From assembly GCF_035590735.1 (NCBI RefSeq), contig NZ_CP141595.1:429001-493000 (forward strand): a DNA stretch of 64,000 bases, read 5' to 3'. Positions 1 to 8,003 of the stretch are shown piece by piece; positions within the stretch are counted from its first letter, which is position 1; each line of letters begins with the position of its first letter. Source of the stretch: Rossellomorea aquimaris. GTDB lineage: Bacteria > Bacillota > Bacilli > Bacillales > Bacillaceae_B. The position numbers were made by a program, and so were the translations under genes. The notes beneath the pieces are model-generated. The model worked only from the letters and a program-made list of their open reading frames with translations, was not told the DNA's origin and made no database searches.

Positions 1-396
1 GCAGAAGAATTAGGCGTTACACCGCTGGCACGCTACATGACATCGGCCACTTCAGGGCTTGAACCTTCAGTGATGGGACTGGGACCGATCTATGCCACGC
101 AGAAGGTACTGAAACGGTCCGGCCTTGCCCTTGACCAAATCGGCTTAGTGGAGCTTAATGAAGCATTCGCTGCACAATCGATTGCCTGCATCCGTGAGCT
201 TGGGTTGAATGAAGAGATTGTCAATGTCAACGGAGGAGCCATTGCATTCGGGCATCCACTTGGAGCAAGTGGAGCACGCATCCTTACCACCCTTCTGTAT
301 GAAATGAAAAAGAGAAAGGTACGCTACGGCTTGTCTACCATGTGTATTGGTGTCGGCCAGGGGATTGCGACTTTAGTAGAGAATATTGAAACTTAA
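1..396 (+). CDS. Acetyl-CoA acyltransferase (thiolase), C-terminal part
   Basis: Reading frame 1 is open from the first base of the window to a TAA at 394-396, so this is the 3' end of a gene that starts outside. The C-terminal thiolase signatures are visible: a GLGPIYAT segment, ELNEAFAAQ, a [20 protein letters not shown] block containing the catalytic His, and CIGVGQG carrying the second catalytic Cys. Thiolases cleave or form 3-oxoacyl-CoA. The adjacent PaaX-type regulator makes a phenylacetate-pathway thiolase (PaaJ-like, 3-oxoadipyl-CoA) plausible, but a fatty-acid or acetoacetyl-CoA thiolase cannot be excluded from the C-terminus alone. Confidence 0.9.
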   Translation, partial: AEELGVTPLARYMTSATSGLEPSVMGLGPIYATQKVLKRSGLALDQIGLVELNEAFAAQSIACIRELGLNEEIVNVNGGAIAFGHPLGASGARILTTLLYEMKKRKVRYGLSTMCIGVGQGIATLVENIET

Positions 397-402
397 TAGC
401 TT

Positions 403-429
403 GGGTCCTGTATGTGCAGGGCTCTTTTT
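403..429 (+). terminator. Rho-independent terminator after thiolase
   Basis: GGGTCCTG and CAGGGCTC can form an 8-bp stem including two G-U pairs, followed by TTTTT, seven bases after the thiolase stop. Confidence 0.6.
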
Positions 430-478
430 GTGATTAGAATCGTCACTTTTTAGAAAAGATAGAAGTGAGGTGAGTGAG

Positions 479-700
479 ATGGAATTTGAAATCATGACAA
501 AAGAAAGCGAGATTCCTTGTCTCGTAGTCGCGGATGAGGATAACGGAAGGTATTTGATAAGGAAAGCCGATACGAGTGGGGAAGTGTTCAACAGCCAGGA
601 AGAGCTCGTGAGGTGGATCGAGGCGAATTGGTCGAAGGAACAGGTTATCAATTCGTATGAATTTGTGAAAATGCTGGAGATGTTGAGGATGTATCATTGA
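479..700 (+). CDS. Small hypothetical protein, 73 aa
   Basis: Short acidic protein of unrecognised family. The ATG at 479 is chosen because GAGGTGAG (467-474) sits at proper distance. An in-frame GTG at 470 would overlap that ribosome site and add only three residues. The sequence has a beta-rich N-terminal half (IPCLVVADEDNGRYLIRKA) and a helical C-terminus (SQEELVRWIEANW, EFVKMLEMLRMYH), with no membrane segment or signal peptide. It stands alone between two terminators, upstream of paaX. I infer a cytoplasmic protein but no function. Confidence 0.7.
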   Translation: MEFEIMTKESEIPCLVVADEDNGRYLIRKADTSGEVFNSQEELVRWIEANWSKEQVINSYEFVKMLEMLRMYH

Positions 701-703
701 GGG

Positions 704-734
704 TCGGGCTCTGCAGGTGAGCCTGATTTTTTTT
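704..734 (+). terminator. Rho-independent terminator
   Basis: TCGGGCTC (704-711) pairs with GAGCCTGA (719-726), followed by eight T residues. Confidence 0.85.
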
Positions 735-796
735 GCCTGAAATTCTTATACATACTTAAAAATCATGATATTCATTTATTTTAATGGAAAGTTTAT

Positions 797-828
797 GATA
801 ATATATAAATCAAACGTAAATTAAACGT
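797..828 (+). promoter_or_regulatory. paaX promoter -10 and operator-like site
   Basis: A GATAAT -10 (797-802) is followed by ACGT-N7-ACGT at 814-828 (ACGTAAATTAAACGT). The same 15-bp spacing occurs just downstream of the -10 boxes at 4243-4257 and 7506-7520. I infer an autoregulatory PaaX site. The -35 is weak. Confidence 0.5.
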
Positions 829-865
829 CATAAACAAACGGAATATATCAAAAGGAGAGGCACCG

Positions 866-1741
866 ATGAATACACGATCAATGATCTTTACACTATATGG
901 GGACTACATTCGACATTACGGAAATAAAATATGGATCGGCAGTTTGATACGTCTTCTGAATGAATTCGGTCACAACGATCAAGCTGTCCGTGCAGCAATT
1001 TCAAGAATGAATAAGCAAGGCTGGGTACAGGCAGAGAAACAAGGGAACAAAAGCTACTACTCCCTCACAGAACGCGGCGTGATCCGAATGGAAGAAGCGG
1101 CAAAGAGGATCTTCAAGTTGAAGCCGGAGCAATGGGACGGTAAGTGGAGAATCCTGATGTACTCGATTCCCGAAGAGATTAGAAACATCCGTGATGAACT
1201 GAGGAAAGAACTGGTTTGGAGCGGTTTTGGAACCCTTTCTACAAGCACTTGGATCTCTCCGAATAACCTGGAAAAACAAGTCCAATCCCTGATTGGGAAA
1301 TACGAGATTAAAGACTATGTCGATTTCTTCATTGCTGATTATGAAGGCCCCAATGAGAATCGGCGTTTGATCGAAAAAAGCTGGGATTTAAAAGAAATCA
1401 ATGACCGCTATCAGGAATTCATTTCTCACTACAGCCAGAAATACATGATCGATAAAAGTAAAATCGGAAAAGGACAAATGAGCGACGCTGAATGCTTCGT
1501 TGAAAGAACCAAGCTCGTCCATGAGTATCGCAAATTCCTTTTTGTCGATCCCGGCCTGCCGGAAGAACTGCTGCCTGAAAAATGGCTCGGGGCACATGCA
1601 GCCTCCCTGTTCGGAGAATACTACAAAGAACTCGCAGAACCGGCCTCACGATTCTTCGAAAGTGTCTTCGAAGACGGCAACGAACTCAAAAACAAAGACC
1701 TGAGCTACAACGTCATGACCCACCCATTATTATTAGACTGA
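866..1741 (+). CDS. paaX: PaaX-family transcriptional repressor
   Basis: 291 residues, close to the normal length of PaaX proteins. The N-terminal winged helix (about residues 5-75) contains the family pattern LYGDYIRHYGNKIWIGSLI and AVRAAISRMNKQGWV. The central and C-terminal PaaX domains follow (WRILMYSIPEEIR, FGTLSTSTWISP). In known systems PaaX represses phenylacetate catabolism genes and is released by phenylacetyl-CoA. An SD AAAAGGAGAGG precedes the ATG. The neighbouring thiolase and the downstream aromatic amino acid genes fit a repressor of aromatic degradation. A terminator follows immediately, so the gene appears monocistronic. Confidence 0.88.
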   Translation: MNTRSMIFTLYGDYIRHYGNKIWIGSLIRLLNEFGHNDQAVRAAISRMNKQGWVQAEKQGNKSYYSLTERGVIRMEEAAKRIFKLKPEQWDGKWRILMYSIPEEIRNIRDELRKELVWSGFGTLSTSTWISPNNLEKQVQSLIGKYEIKDYVDFFIADYEGPNENRRLIEKSWDLKEINDRYQEFISHYSQKYMIDKSKIGKGQMSDAECFVERTKLVHEYRKFLFVDPGLPEELLPEKWLGAHAASLFGEYYKELAEPASRFFESVFEDGNELKNKDLSYNVMTHPLLLD

Positions 1742-1747
1742 AAAAAA

Positions 1748-1777
1748 CCACTTGCCGGTTTGGCAAGTGGTTTTTTT
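1748..1777 (+). terminator. Terminator after paaX
   Basis: CCACTTGCC (1748-1756) pairs with GGCAAGTGG (1762-1770), followed by seven Ts. A copy of the dispersed 13-mer GAGGGACGGACCT (1778-1790) follows directly. Confidence 0.92.
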
Positions 1778-1790
1778 GAGGGACGGACCT

Positions 1791-2459
1791 CTATTTTTTC
1801 AGAAGATAAGAGATACCAAATAATAATGCCCCGGTAAGGAAAGAAGCATACCAAGGAAAAAGGAACGATGGACCAAGGTCAGGCAGGAAGTAAGTGGCGC
1901 AAATTATTATGCCCATCGATACCATACCCATTGTGCCTGCCTTGATGGAATCTTTCACAGGAGTCTGTTTCTCTTTGAATAAAGAATGTTTAATGACCGA
2001 GAAAATGATTTTTACCCCAATCAAACTGGAAATGAAGATGATAAGTACCAATATACCGGAAGTGACTGGATATACTTCACTGCTTATATCTTTGAACATC
2101 GGCCCAATCAATAATAAGAGTCCTCGAAACAACAAGAAATATCCCAATAAACTAAAAGCTAATGATGATACGAAAGTAACGACATTCCTCTTCTTTTCTG
2201 TAGGAAGATGTTCAATGATATCATCAGCGTAAGCCTTAGGATCATCCCCTAATATCATTCTGGCTGTTTTTCCTTCACGTTGCCCATCAATAATATGATC
2301 CAGGATTTCCATTAAGATTTCCTCGGTCTGCTGCTCCGATAATGAAAGCTGTAGGCGCATGTATATCAAAAAATCTGAATAATACTTTTCGTTCTCTTCC
2401 GACAATCCTGTTCGTTTCTGATTGTTCAATTCAATTAACTGCTTCGCTTCAATCATCAT
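1791..2459 (-). CDS. HAAS/DUF1129-type membrane protein
   Basis: 222 residues. The N-terminal ~85 residues form a soluble helical segment with YYSDFLIYMRLQLSLSEQQTEEILMEILDHIIDGQREGKTA, which resembles the HAAS signalling domain commonly encoded beside PadR regulators. The rest holds about four transmembrane helices. Its start overlaps the end of the upstream padR gene by 11 bp, so the two are translationally coupled. By analogy the PadR protein controls expression of this membrane partner. The physiological signal is unknown. The second Met (2456) is an equally possible start. Confidence 0.8.
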   Translation of the reverse strand: MMIEAKQLIELNNQKRTGLSEENEKYYSDFLIYMRLQLSLSEQQTEEILMEILDHIIDGQREGKTARMILGDDPKAYADDIIEHLPTEKKRNVVTFVSSLAFSLLGYFLLFRGLLLLIGPMFKDISSEVYPVTSGILVLIIFISSLIGVKIIFSVIKHSLFKEKQTPVKDSIKAGTMGMVSMGIIICATYFLPDLGPSFLFPWYASFLTGALLFGISYLLKK

Positions 2460-2784
2460 GGTTCCCCCTCTTTAATAGTGTTGTGACCGGTGATACGATT
2501 TGTTCCCATTCCCTTGATATATCAGAGAGTGCTGAATGTCCTTCTTCCGTTAAGTAATAGTATTTTCGGTTAGGGCCAGATTCAGAAGGCTGCATTTCCC
2601 CGCGAATCAGATTATTTTTCTGAAGTCGTAACAACACTGGATAAATGGTCCCTTCGCTTACATCCTGTAAACCGGAAGACTGCAACTTTTTGGAAAGTTC
2701 ATATCCGTAGACAGGCTCTTTTTCAATCACAGAAAGGACGCAACCATCTAATATACCCTTTAATAGCTGACTGCGAATAGACAT
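2449..2784 (-). CDS. PadR-family transcriptional regulator
   Basis: 111 residues, the size of the short PadR subfamily. It carries the typical winged-helix pattern LKGILDGCVLSVIEKEPVYGYELSKKLQSSG, then VSEGTIYPVLLRLQKNNLIRGE and the wing RKYYYLTEEG. The first gene of a two-gene minus-strand operon with the HAAS-type membrane protein. Such proteins usually repress their own operon. A candidate dyad (ACAAGGTA/TACCTTGT) lies over the promoter region. The ligand is unknown. Confidence 0.92.
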   Translation of the reverse strand: MSIRSQLLKGILDGCVLSVIEKEPVYGYELSKKLQSSGLQDVSEGTIYPVLLRLQKNNLIRGEMQPSESGPNRKYYYLTEEGHSALSDISREWEQIVSPVTTLLKRGNHDD

Positions 2785-2814
2785 ATAGTGCCTCCCTTTT
2801 TAGTATATTGCAAT

Positions 2815-2847
2815 ACAAGGTACTGATGTAAAATATAACTACCTTGT
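2815..2847 (-). promoter_or_regulatory. padR promoter region with inverted repeat
   Basis: Perfect 8-bp arms ACAAGGTA (2815-2822) and TACCTTGT (2840-2847) are separated by 17 bp. On the minus strand a TTTACA-like -35 and TATACT -10 bracket the lower arm, so a bound protein would block the padR operon. Binding by PadR itself is inferred. Confidence 0.5.
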
Positions 2848-2984
2848 TTTACAAAGTAGCTGATTTTAGAATATGTGTTTTGGAATGAAATGTCAATAAA
2901 TAATTCAAATTGATGGAAATTCTTTTCGGTACTTGTCGTACAATTCTAAAAAGTATAACATTAATTTAACGAAGGGGGATTTTA

Positions 2985-3941
2985 ATGAATAACTTAACGG
3001 GTTTATTACATATAAAATATCCAATCATTCAAGGCGGAATGGGCAACATCAGCAATGCCCCATTGACCGCAGCCATATCGGAAGCCGGGGCACTCGGTAC
3101 GATCGGAGTCGGAACGATGAGTGTGGAAGAGGTGGAAGGGATCATCGTCGACACTAAAAATAGAACCAGCCGTCCGTTCGCTCTAAACATCCCTATTTCC
3201 ATCACCCCACACTTAGAGGAAATGGTTCGTCTAGTGGTCACCCATGGAATTCCGGTCGTTTCCTTATCAGCAGGAAATCCTGCCCCGCTCATTCCGTATT
3301 TCCATGAGCATAACGTGAAGGTGATCTGTGTCGTCGCTTCGAAAAAGCAAGGAAAGAAAGCGGAAGACGCCGGTGCAGATGTAATCGTGGGGGAAGGATA
3401 TGAGGCTGCGGGGATCAACTCCAATCTTGAAACGACAACGCTTGCCCTTATTCCACAACTTGTCGACACCGTGGACATTCCTGTGGTCGCAGCAGGAGGA
3501 ATCGGTGATGGAAGGGGACTCGCTTCTATGCTCGCCCTTGGTGCCAGTGGAGTGCAAATGGGTACGCGGTTCATCGCTACACAGGAAGCTCCTTTTCATG
3601 AAAACTATAAAACGGCACTAGTGGAAGCAAAAGATGAGAGCACAGTCATCGTCGGTCGTTCTGTCGGAAGGGTAAGAAGGGTCATGAAAACTCCCTATGC
3701 AGCACAACTGATTCAAAAAGAACAAGAGGGAGTTGCTCTTGACGAGTTCAGTCAAATGACCTCAGAAGATTATCATCGTGTTGGAGCACTTGAAGGGAAG
3801 TTGGACCAAGGATTTATTAACGGTGGCCAGGTGTCCGGTCTAGTAACAGATGTCCCGACCGTGAAGGAATTGGTGGAGGGAATGATGATTGATGCCCAGG
3901 GGATTTTCAGGAAGCTATCTGGCAGTGGTGTGGAATCTTAA
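2985..3941 (+). CDS. Nitronate monooxygenase / FabK-like FMN oxidoreductase
   Basis: 318 residues of the FMN-dependent TIM-barrel NMO/FabK family. Seen motifs are the N-terminal YPIIQGGMGN flavin-binding start, ALNIPIS, DVIVGEGYEAAGINS, VVAAGGIGDGRGLASMLALGASGVQMGTRF (phosphate binding) and GALEGKLDQGFINGGQ near the C-terminus. Members oxidise alkyl nitronates or, as FabK, reduce enoyl-ACP. The sequence does not separate these roles for me; the GEGYEAAGIN loop differs from a canonical FabK loop, so I favour a nitronate monooxygenase-like role. SD GAAGGGGGA precedes the ATG. Monocistronic. Confidence 0.82.
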   Translation: MNNLTGLLHIKYPIIQGGMGNISNAPLTAAISEAGALGTIGVGTMSVEEVEGIIVDTKNRTSRPFALNIPISITPHLEEMVRLVVTHGIPVVSLSAGNPAPLIPYFHEHNVKVICVVASKKQGKKAEDAGADVIVGEGYEAAGINSNLETTTLALIPQLVDTVDIPVVAAGGIGDGRGLASMLALGASGVQMGTRFIATQEAPFHENYKTALVEAKDESTVIVGRSVGRVRRVMKTPYAAQLIQKEQEGVALDEFSQMTSEDYHRVGALEGKLDQGFINGGQVSGLVTDVPTVKELVEGMMIDAQGIFRKLSGSGVES

Positions 3942-3953
3942 TAGATTGTTGTG

Positions 3954-3989
3954 AGAAGGCGCTTTTCCTATATTGGGGAAGTGTCTTTT
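3954..3989 (+). terminator. Probable terminator
   Basis: AAGGCGCTTTTCC pairs with GGGAAGTGTCTTT through several G-U pairs, followed by a short T-rich tail. Confidence 0.55.
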
Positions 3990-4211
3990 TATAGTGGTGG
4001 TCACAATTTGGCAGAAGTTTAATAGACAACATGAAGGAAAGGAGAGGGTGAAGTGAAAAAACTATAGCACGAAACTATTAAATATCCACGATTATTTGAT
4101 TCCCTCACCACATCCTTAACCCAACCACAGAAAATTTTTCCCTCAATCCCTCTAGAAATCATCACCGATACCGACTATACTAGTATTAATTTTTAAATTT
4201 TCGGAATATTA
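3990..4211. other. Intergenic region without recognised gene
   Basis: About 220 bp with no supported ORF. A GTGAAAAAACTATAG start is closed after a few codons despite a good GGAGAGGG ribosome-site-like sequence, possibly a gene remnant. Confidence 0.4.
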
Positions 4212-4257
4212 TTGACTATTTTGTGACAGGAGTGATAATATAACGTTGTATTTACGT
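4212..4257 (+). promoter_or_regulatory. ABC transporter promoter and operator-like site
   Basis: TTGACT (4212-4217) and GATAAT (4234-4239) with 16-bp spacing are followed at 4243-4257 by ACGTTGTATTTACGT. This shares ACGT-N7-ACGT geometry with the paaX and 7.5-kb promoters. Confidence 0.6.
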
Positions 4258-4340
4258 TGGTGTTCATTTTTATCATACTTGGATTTGCTAGTCTACCAGA
4301 CTACTGATCATATATCAGGAAGAGAAAAAGGGGGATTTCT

Positions 4341-5348
4341 GTGAAGAAGAAGAGTTTATTACTTGTTGTCATCTCTATGATGCTGGGAATGCTGTTTTTA
4401 GCGGGCTGTGGTAGTGATACAAGCTCAGGTGGAGAAGATGGTGAAAAGCAATATGTGATCGGGGTAACCCAGATTGTGGAACATCCATCTTTAGATGCAG
4501 CATTTGAAGGTTTTAAGAAGGCTTTGGCTGAAAACGGTTTCAAAGAAGGCGAAAATGTAAAATATGATGTTCAAATCGCCCAAGGAGATCAAAGTAATTC
4601 ACAAAGTGCTGCCAAGAACTTTGTTGGAGACGGTGTCGACCTTATCTTTGCTAACTCAACCCCAAGTGCACAACACGCATTGAATGCAACGAAAGAGATT
4701 CCGATCATTTTTACTTCTGTTACTGACCCTGTTGGTGCTGAATTGGTTAAGTCTTTTGAAGAGCCAGGTGAAAATATCACGGGAACGACCGATACTCATC
4801 CGGAAGCGATTTCAAAGACCATTCAATTTATCACGGATGAAATGAAAGCGAAGAAGATTGGGGTTGTTTATAATTCCGGCGAACAAAATGCTGTCGTACA
4901 GGCAGCTGAAGTGAATAAGCTTGCCGAAGAAAAAGGCGTGGAGGTTGTAGAAGCTACCGTTTCAACGTCTGCTGATGTTAAACAGGGGACTGAATCCCTG
5001 GTGGGAAGAGTCGATGCCATTTACATTCCGAAAGATAATACAGTCGTTTCAGCGTTGGAATCAGTCATCACTGTAGCGAATGAAAAGGATATTCCTCTTT
5101 TTGTAGGAGAACTTGACTCATTAGAAAAAGGTGCAATTGCAGCGAGTGGATTTAACTATGAGGACCTTGGTTATGAAACAGGATTGATGGCTGTGAAGAT
5201 TTTAAAAGGAGAGAAGAAACCTTCTGAAATTCCTGTACAGGCTCCACAAAATTTCGAGTTGATGTTTAATAAGGCAGCAGCTGAAGAACAAGGAGTGGAA
5301 GTACAGGAAGCCTGGTCTGAGCTTGGGAAATTTTTAGAAGAAAAATAG
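4341..5348 (+). CDS. ABC transporter substrate-binding lipoprotein
   Basis: 335 residues. A signal peptide with basic start MKKKS, a hydrophobic core and the lipobox LAGC (about residue 23) marks a membrane-anchored lipoprotein. The mature part matches the ABC_sub_bind/TrpX-type periplasmic-binding fold: YVIGVTQIVEHPSLDA, DLIFANSTPSAQHALN, IPIIFTSVTDPVGAELV, and a KIGVVYNSGEQN second lobe. In other Firmicutes this family is associated with tryptophan or other aromatic substrates. Here the PaaX-like site upstream and the Phe/Tyr genes nearby suggest uptake of an aromatic compound; the ligand is inferred. It is first in a three-gene operon. Confidence 0.9.
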   Translation: MKKKSLLLVVISMMLGMLFLAGCGSDTSSGGEDGEKQYVIGVTQIVEHPSLDAAFEGFKKALAENGFKEGENVKYDVQIAQGDQSNSQSAAKNFVGDGVDLIFANSTPSAQHALNATKEIPIIFTSVTDPVGAELVKSFEEPGENITGTTDTHPEAISKTIQFITDEMKAKKIGVVYNSGEQNAVVQAAEVNKLAEEKGVEVVEATVSTSADVKQGTESLVGRVDAIYIPKDNTVVSALESVITVANEKDIPLFVGELDSLEKGAIAASGFNYEDLGYETGLMAVKILKGEKKPSEIPVQAPQNFELMFNKAAAEEQGVEVQEAWSELGKFLEEK

Positions 5349-5364
5349 GAAGGGTTGATGATTC

Positions 5365-6384
5365 GTGCCAACAGCAATATTCGCATCCTTTGAATCTGGA
5401 ATCATTTACGCTATTATGGCCCTCGGAGTCTACTTGTCCTTTCGGATATTGGATTTTCCTGATTTAACAGTCGACGGCAGCTTTGTTACGGGAGCCGCTG
5501 TCGCTGCCACCATGATTGTTAGTGGCGTAAATCCAGTCATCGCAACCATTACAGCGATTGTCATCGGATTTGTTGCAGGATGTATAACGGGACTGCTTCA
5601 CACGTTTGGAAAGATCAATGCCCTATTATCAGGGATTCTCATGATGATTGCCCTGTATTCTATCAATCTTCGGATAATGGGGAGGTCGAATGTACCTTTA
5701 CTAAGTCAGGATACTGCTTTTACAGGGGTGGAAGGATTTTGGTCGCCTCTCGGAATCGATGCCGCACTCAATAAATTGTGGATGGCAGTAGGGCTTGGTG
5801 AGCCTGTACCGGGAACGTGGAGCATTTTATTTATTATGATCATCATCACGCTTGTCATCAAGTTTTTAACAGACGGATTCTTGAAAACGGAAATCGGTTT
5901 GGCATTACGTGCGACTGGAGATAATCAGCGAATGATCCGCAGTTTCTCTGCTAATACGAACCTGATGATTATTCTGGGTTTGGGAATATCGAATGGAATG
6001 GTGGCACTGTCGGGAGCATTGATTGCTCAGTATAGCCGGTTTGCTGATGTCGGAATGGGAATCGGAATGATTATCATCGGACTTGCTTCAGTTATCATCG
6101 GAGAAGCATTGTTTGGAACCAAGACGATCGCCCGTACGACGCTCGCAGTCATTGGTGGAGCGATTATCTATCGATTAGTCGTATCCATGGCTCTTCGCGT
6201 CGATTTCCTGGAAACAGGGGATATGAAGCTCATCACAGCGACAATCGTGATTCTTGCCCTTGTCATGCCTAAGGTGATGGACCGTTACAAGGACAAGAAA
6301 CGAAAGGCCCAGCGTATGGCAGACCGATTGGACAGGTCTTCAATCACAGATGGAAAGGGTGAGAGCGGTGTTACAATTAAATAG
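5365..6384 (+). CDS. ABC transporter permease
   Basis: 339 residues with about eight to nine hydrophobic segments, homologous to LivH/TrpY-type inner-membrane permeases. Typical features are the N-terminal GIIYAIMALGVYLSFRILDFPDLTVDGSF and the central TEIGLALRATGDNQRMIRSFSAN coupling segment facing the ATPase. The start is a GTG at 5365, served by GGAAGGG 10 bp upstream. It follows the binding-protein gene by 16 bp and its 3' end overlaps the ATPase gene. The basic C-terminal tail (KDKKRKAQR) is cytoplasmic. Confidence 0.88.
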   Translation: MPTAIFASFESGIIYAIMALGVYLSFRILDFPDLTVDGSFVTGAAVAATMIVSGVNPVIATITAIVIGFVAGCITGLLHTFGKINALLSGILMMIALYSINLRIMGRSNVPLLSQDTAFTGVEGFWSPLGIDAALNKLWMAVGLGEPVPGTWSILFIMIIITLVIKFLTDGFLKTEIGLALRATGDNQRMIRSFSANTNLMIILGLGISNGMVALSGALIAQYSRFADVGMGIGMIIIGLASVIIGEALFGTKTIARTTLAVIGGAIIYRLVVSMALRVDFLETGDMKLITATIVILALVMPKVMDRYKDKKRKAQRMADRLDRSSITDGKGESGVTIK

Positions 6385-7162
6385 AATCCACAAAGTATTT
6401 AATGAGGGGACACCCGATGAAAAAATCGCCCTTGATGACATTCAACTCTCTTTAAAACCCGGGGATTTCGTCACTGTGATCGGAAGTAATGGAGCCGGGA
6501 AATCGACATTGATGAATATCGTTTCAGGTGTACTGCTGCCTGATGTGGGAAATGTTCTGATTGACGATCATGATGTTTCAAAGGTGTCCGAGTATAAAAG
6601 ATCTAAGCTTATCGGTCGGGTGTTCCAGGATCCAATGGCAGGCACTGCACCTACTATGACCATCGAAGAGAACCTGGCCATGGCGTATTCAAGAAATCGT
6701 ACCCGCACTTTTAAAATGGGTGTGACCAAAAAACGGAAAGTGTTTTTTAAGGAAGTACTGGAAACACTTCACCTCGGGCTTGAGAATCGATTGAATGCAA
6801 AGGTCGGGTTGCTATCCGGAGGGGAAAGACAGGCGCTCTCTCTACTGATGGCCACATTCACCGAACCGTCGATCTTATTGCTGGATGAACATACGGCAGC
6901 GTTGGATCCCGCCAGAGCGGATCTGATTACGAACCTGACGAAAGAGATTGTAGAGAAGTATAACCTTACCACGTTGATGGTCACCCATAATATGCAGCAG
7001 GCGCTGGACCTTGGCAACCGATTGATCATGATGGATAAAGGTCAGATTATATTAGAGGTAAATGAAGAAGAGAAAAAACACCTCACAGTCGAAGGGCTTC
7101 TCCACGAATTTCAGCGAATCCGTGGAAGCAAACTCGCCAGCGACAGGGCACTTCTCTCATAA
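6368..7162 (+). CDS. ABC transporter ATP-binding protein
   Basis: 264 residues. Walker A GSNGAGKST, Q-loop region FQDPMAGTAPTMT, signature LSGGERQA, Walker B ILLLDEHTAALDP and the switch His in MVTHNMQQA are all present. The GTG at 6368 is chosen because GGAAAGGGTGAG lies just upstream. The in-frame ATG at 6350 has no ribosome site. It overlaps the permease gene by 17 bp, indicating translational coupling. It powers the preceding binding protein and permease, and is the last gene before a strong terminator. Confidence 0.92.
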   Translation: MLQLNRIHKVFNEGTPDEKIALDDIQLSLKPGDFVTVIGSNGAGKSTLMNIVSGVLLPDVGNVLIDDHDVSKVSEYKRSKLIGRVFQDPMAGTAPTMTIEENLAMAYSRNRTRTFKMGVTKKRKVFFKEVLETLHLGLENRLNAKVGLLSGGERQALSLLMATFTEPSILLLDEHTAALDPARADLITNLTKEIVEKYNLTTLMVTHNMQQALDLGNRLIMMDKGQIILEVNEEEKKHLTVEGLLHEFQRIRGSKLASDRALLS

Positions 7163-7196
7163 GCTTACAAAAACAATAAACGACCTTCTAAAAAAA

Positions 7197-7225
7197 GCAA
7201 CGAAACTCTGTTTCGTTGCTTTTTT
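7197..7225 (+). terminator. Terminator of ABC operon
   Basis: Perfect 10-bp stem GCAACGAAAC/GTTTCGTTGC with a TCT loop, followed by six Ts. Confidence 0.95.
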
Positions 7226-7266
7226 ATTTTTGAGAATATTTTGATTGCCTGTCTGAAAAGGGAATC

Positions 7267-7390
7267 GTCTAGCTCCGGCGACTAGAGGCTCGAGGTCATA
7301 AGTCAAACTTACCAAGAAGGCAAAGGGCACCTTCCCGGTAAGTTCGACTTATGCTTGTCGGTCCTGCCCAAGCCGCTTCCGCTTTTAAGC
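7267..7390 (+). repeat. Dispersed CTCCGGCGRCTAGAGG element, copy A
   Basis: Starts with CTAGCTCCGGCGACTAGAGG and contains a hairpin in which AAGTCAAACTTACC pairs with GGTAAGTTCGACTT. Two related units occur in tandem at 22761-23010. It abuts a hairpin made of two inverted copies of the 13-mer. Confidence 0.8.
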
Positions 7391-7430
7391 GAGGGACGGA
7401 CCTTCGGCTTTGCCGCTAGGTCCGTCCCTC
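7391..7430 (+). repeat. Inverted pair of the 13-mer GAGGGACGGACCT
   Basis: GAGGGACGGACCT (7391-7403) and its exact reverse complement (7418-7430) enclose CGGC-TTT-GCCG, giving a near-continuous hairpin. No T-run follows, so it is not a canonical terminator. Confidence 0.9.
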
Positions 7431-7474
7431 TGCATAACTTATATTAATATAATATTTTAAATTTTAACAATTTA

Positions 7475-7520
7475 TTGACTATTTATAAAACAAAATGTTA
7501 TTATATCGTTGAATTAACGT
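7475..7520 (+). promoter_or_regulatory. Promoter and operator-like site of the Phe catabolic operon
   Basis: TTGACT (7475-7480) and TATTAT (7499-7504) at 18-bp spacing are followed by TCGTTGAATTAACGT (7506-7520). That is the third member of the ACGT-N7-ACGT family and is close in sequence to the site at 4243-4257. Confidence 0.62.
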
Positions 7521-7562
7521 TATATAAAAATATATAATTTGTTGGTTTAAAGGGGGAAAGCA

Positions 7563-7958
7563 ATGAAGTCTGGATTAGCAGAAGGACATACGGCCGTCGT
7601 CACGACAGAAGTAACCCCCAGCATGTATGCCCAGTTTGAAGGAGACGTGGTACACCCGGTGTATTCGACCGTCTCCATGGTTTACCACATGGAATGGGCA
7701 TCAAGAAAGATCATTCTACCCTATTTGGAAAATCATGAAGAGGGAATGGGAGCCAAGGTGAACGTCGAGCATATGGCTCCGGCGAAAACGGGTTCCTCTC
7801 TTGAAATTAAAGCGAGCGTCATTAAATATGAACGAAATATCATCGTGACCGAAGTGACTGTCAGAGATAGAGAGAATGACAGACTCATTGGGAAAGGTGA
7901 AGTCAAACAAGTTGTACTGCCTAAAGAGAAAATTAACCAAAGAATAAGAGAGAACTAG
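7563..7958 (+). CDS. Hot-dog fold thioesterase (FlK/PaaI-like)
   Basis: 131 residues, typical of single-domain hot-dog thioesterases. The N-terminal HPVYSTVSMVYHMEWASRKIILPYLE helix and GMGAKVNVEHMAPAKTGSSLEIKA strand region resemble fluoroacetyl-CoA thioesterase-like proteins, with a His in VEHMAPA as a likely catalytic residue. It is first in a predicted operon ahead of phenylalanine dehydrogenase, behind a promoter with a PaaX-like site. A role in hydrolysing aryl- or phenylacetyl-CoA to rescue free CoA is an inference from that context. SD AAAGGGGGAAAG precedes the ATG. Confidence 0.82.
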   Translation: MKSGLAEGHTAVVTTEVTPSMYAQFEGDVVHPVYSTVSMVYHMEWASRKIILPYLENHEEGMGAKVNVEHMAPAKTGSSLEIKASVIKYERNIIVTEVTVRDRENDRLIGKGEVKQVVLPKEKINQRIREN

Positions 7959-8003
7959 TTTTGATCCACTTCATCAATAGGAGTGTAAAAGGAGGAAGCT
8001 TTA

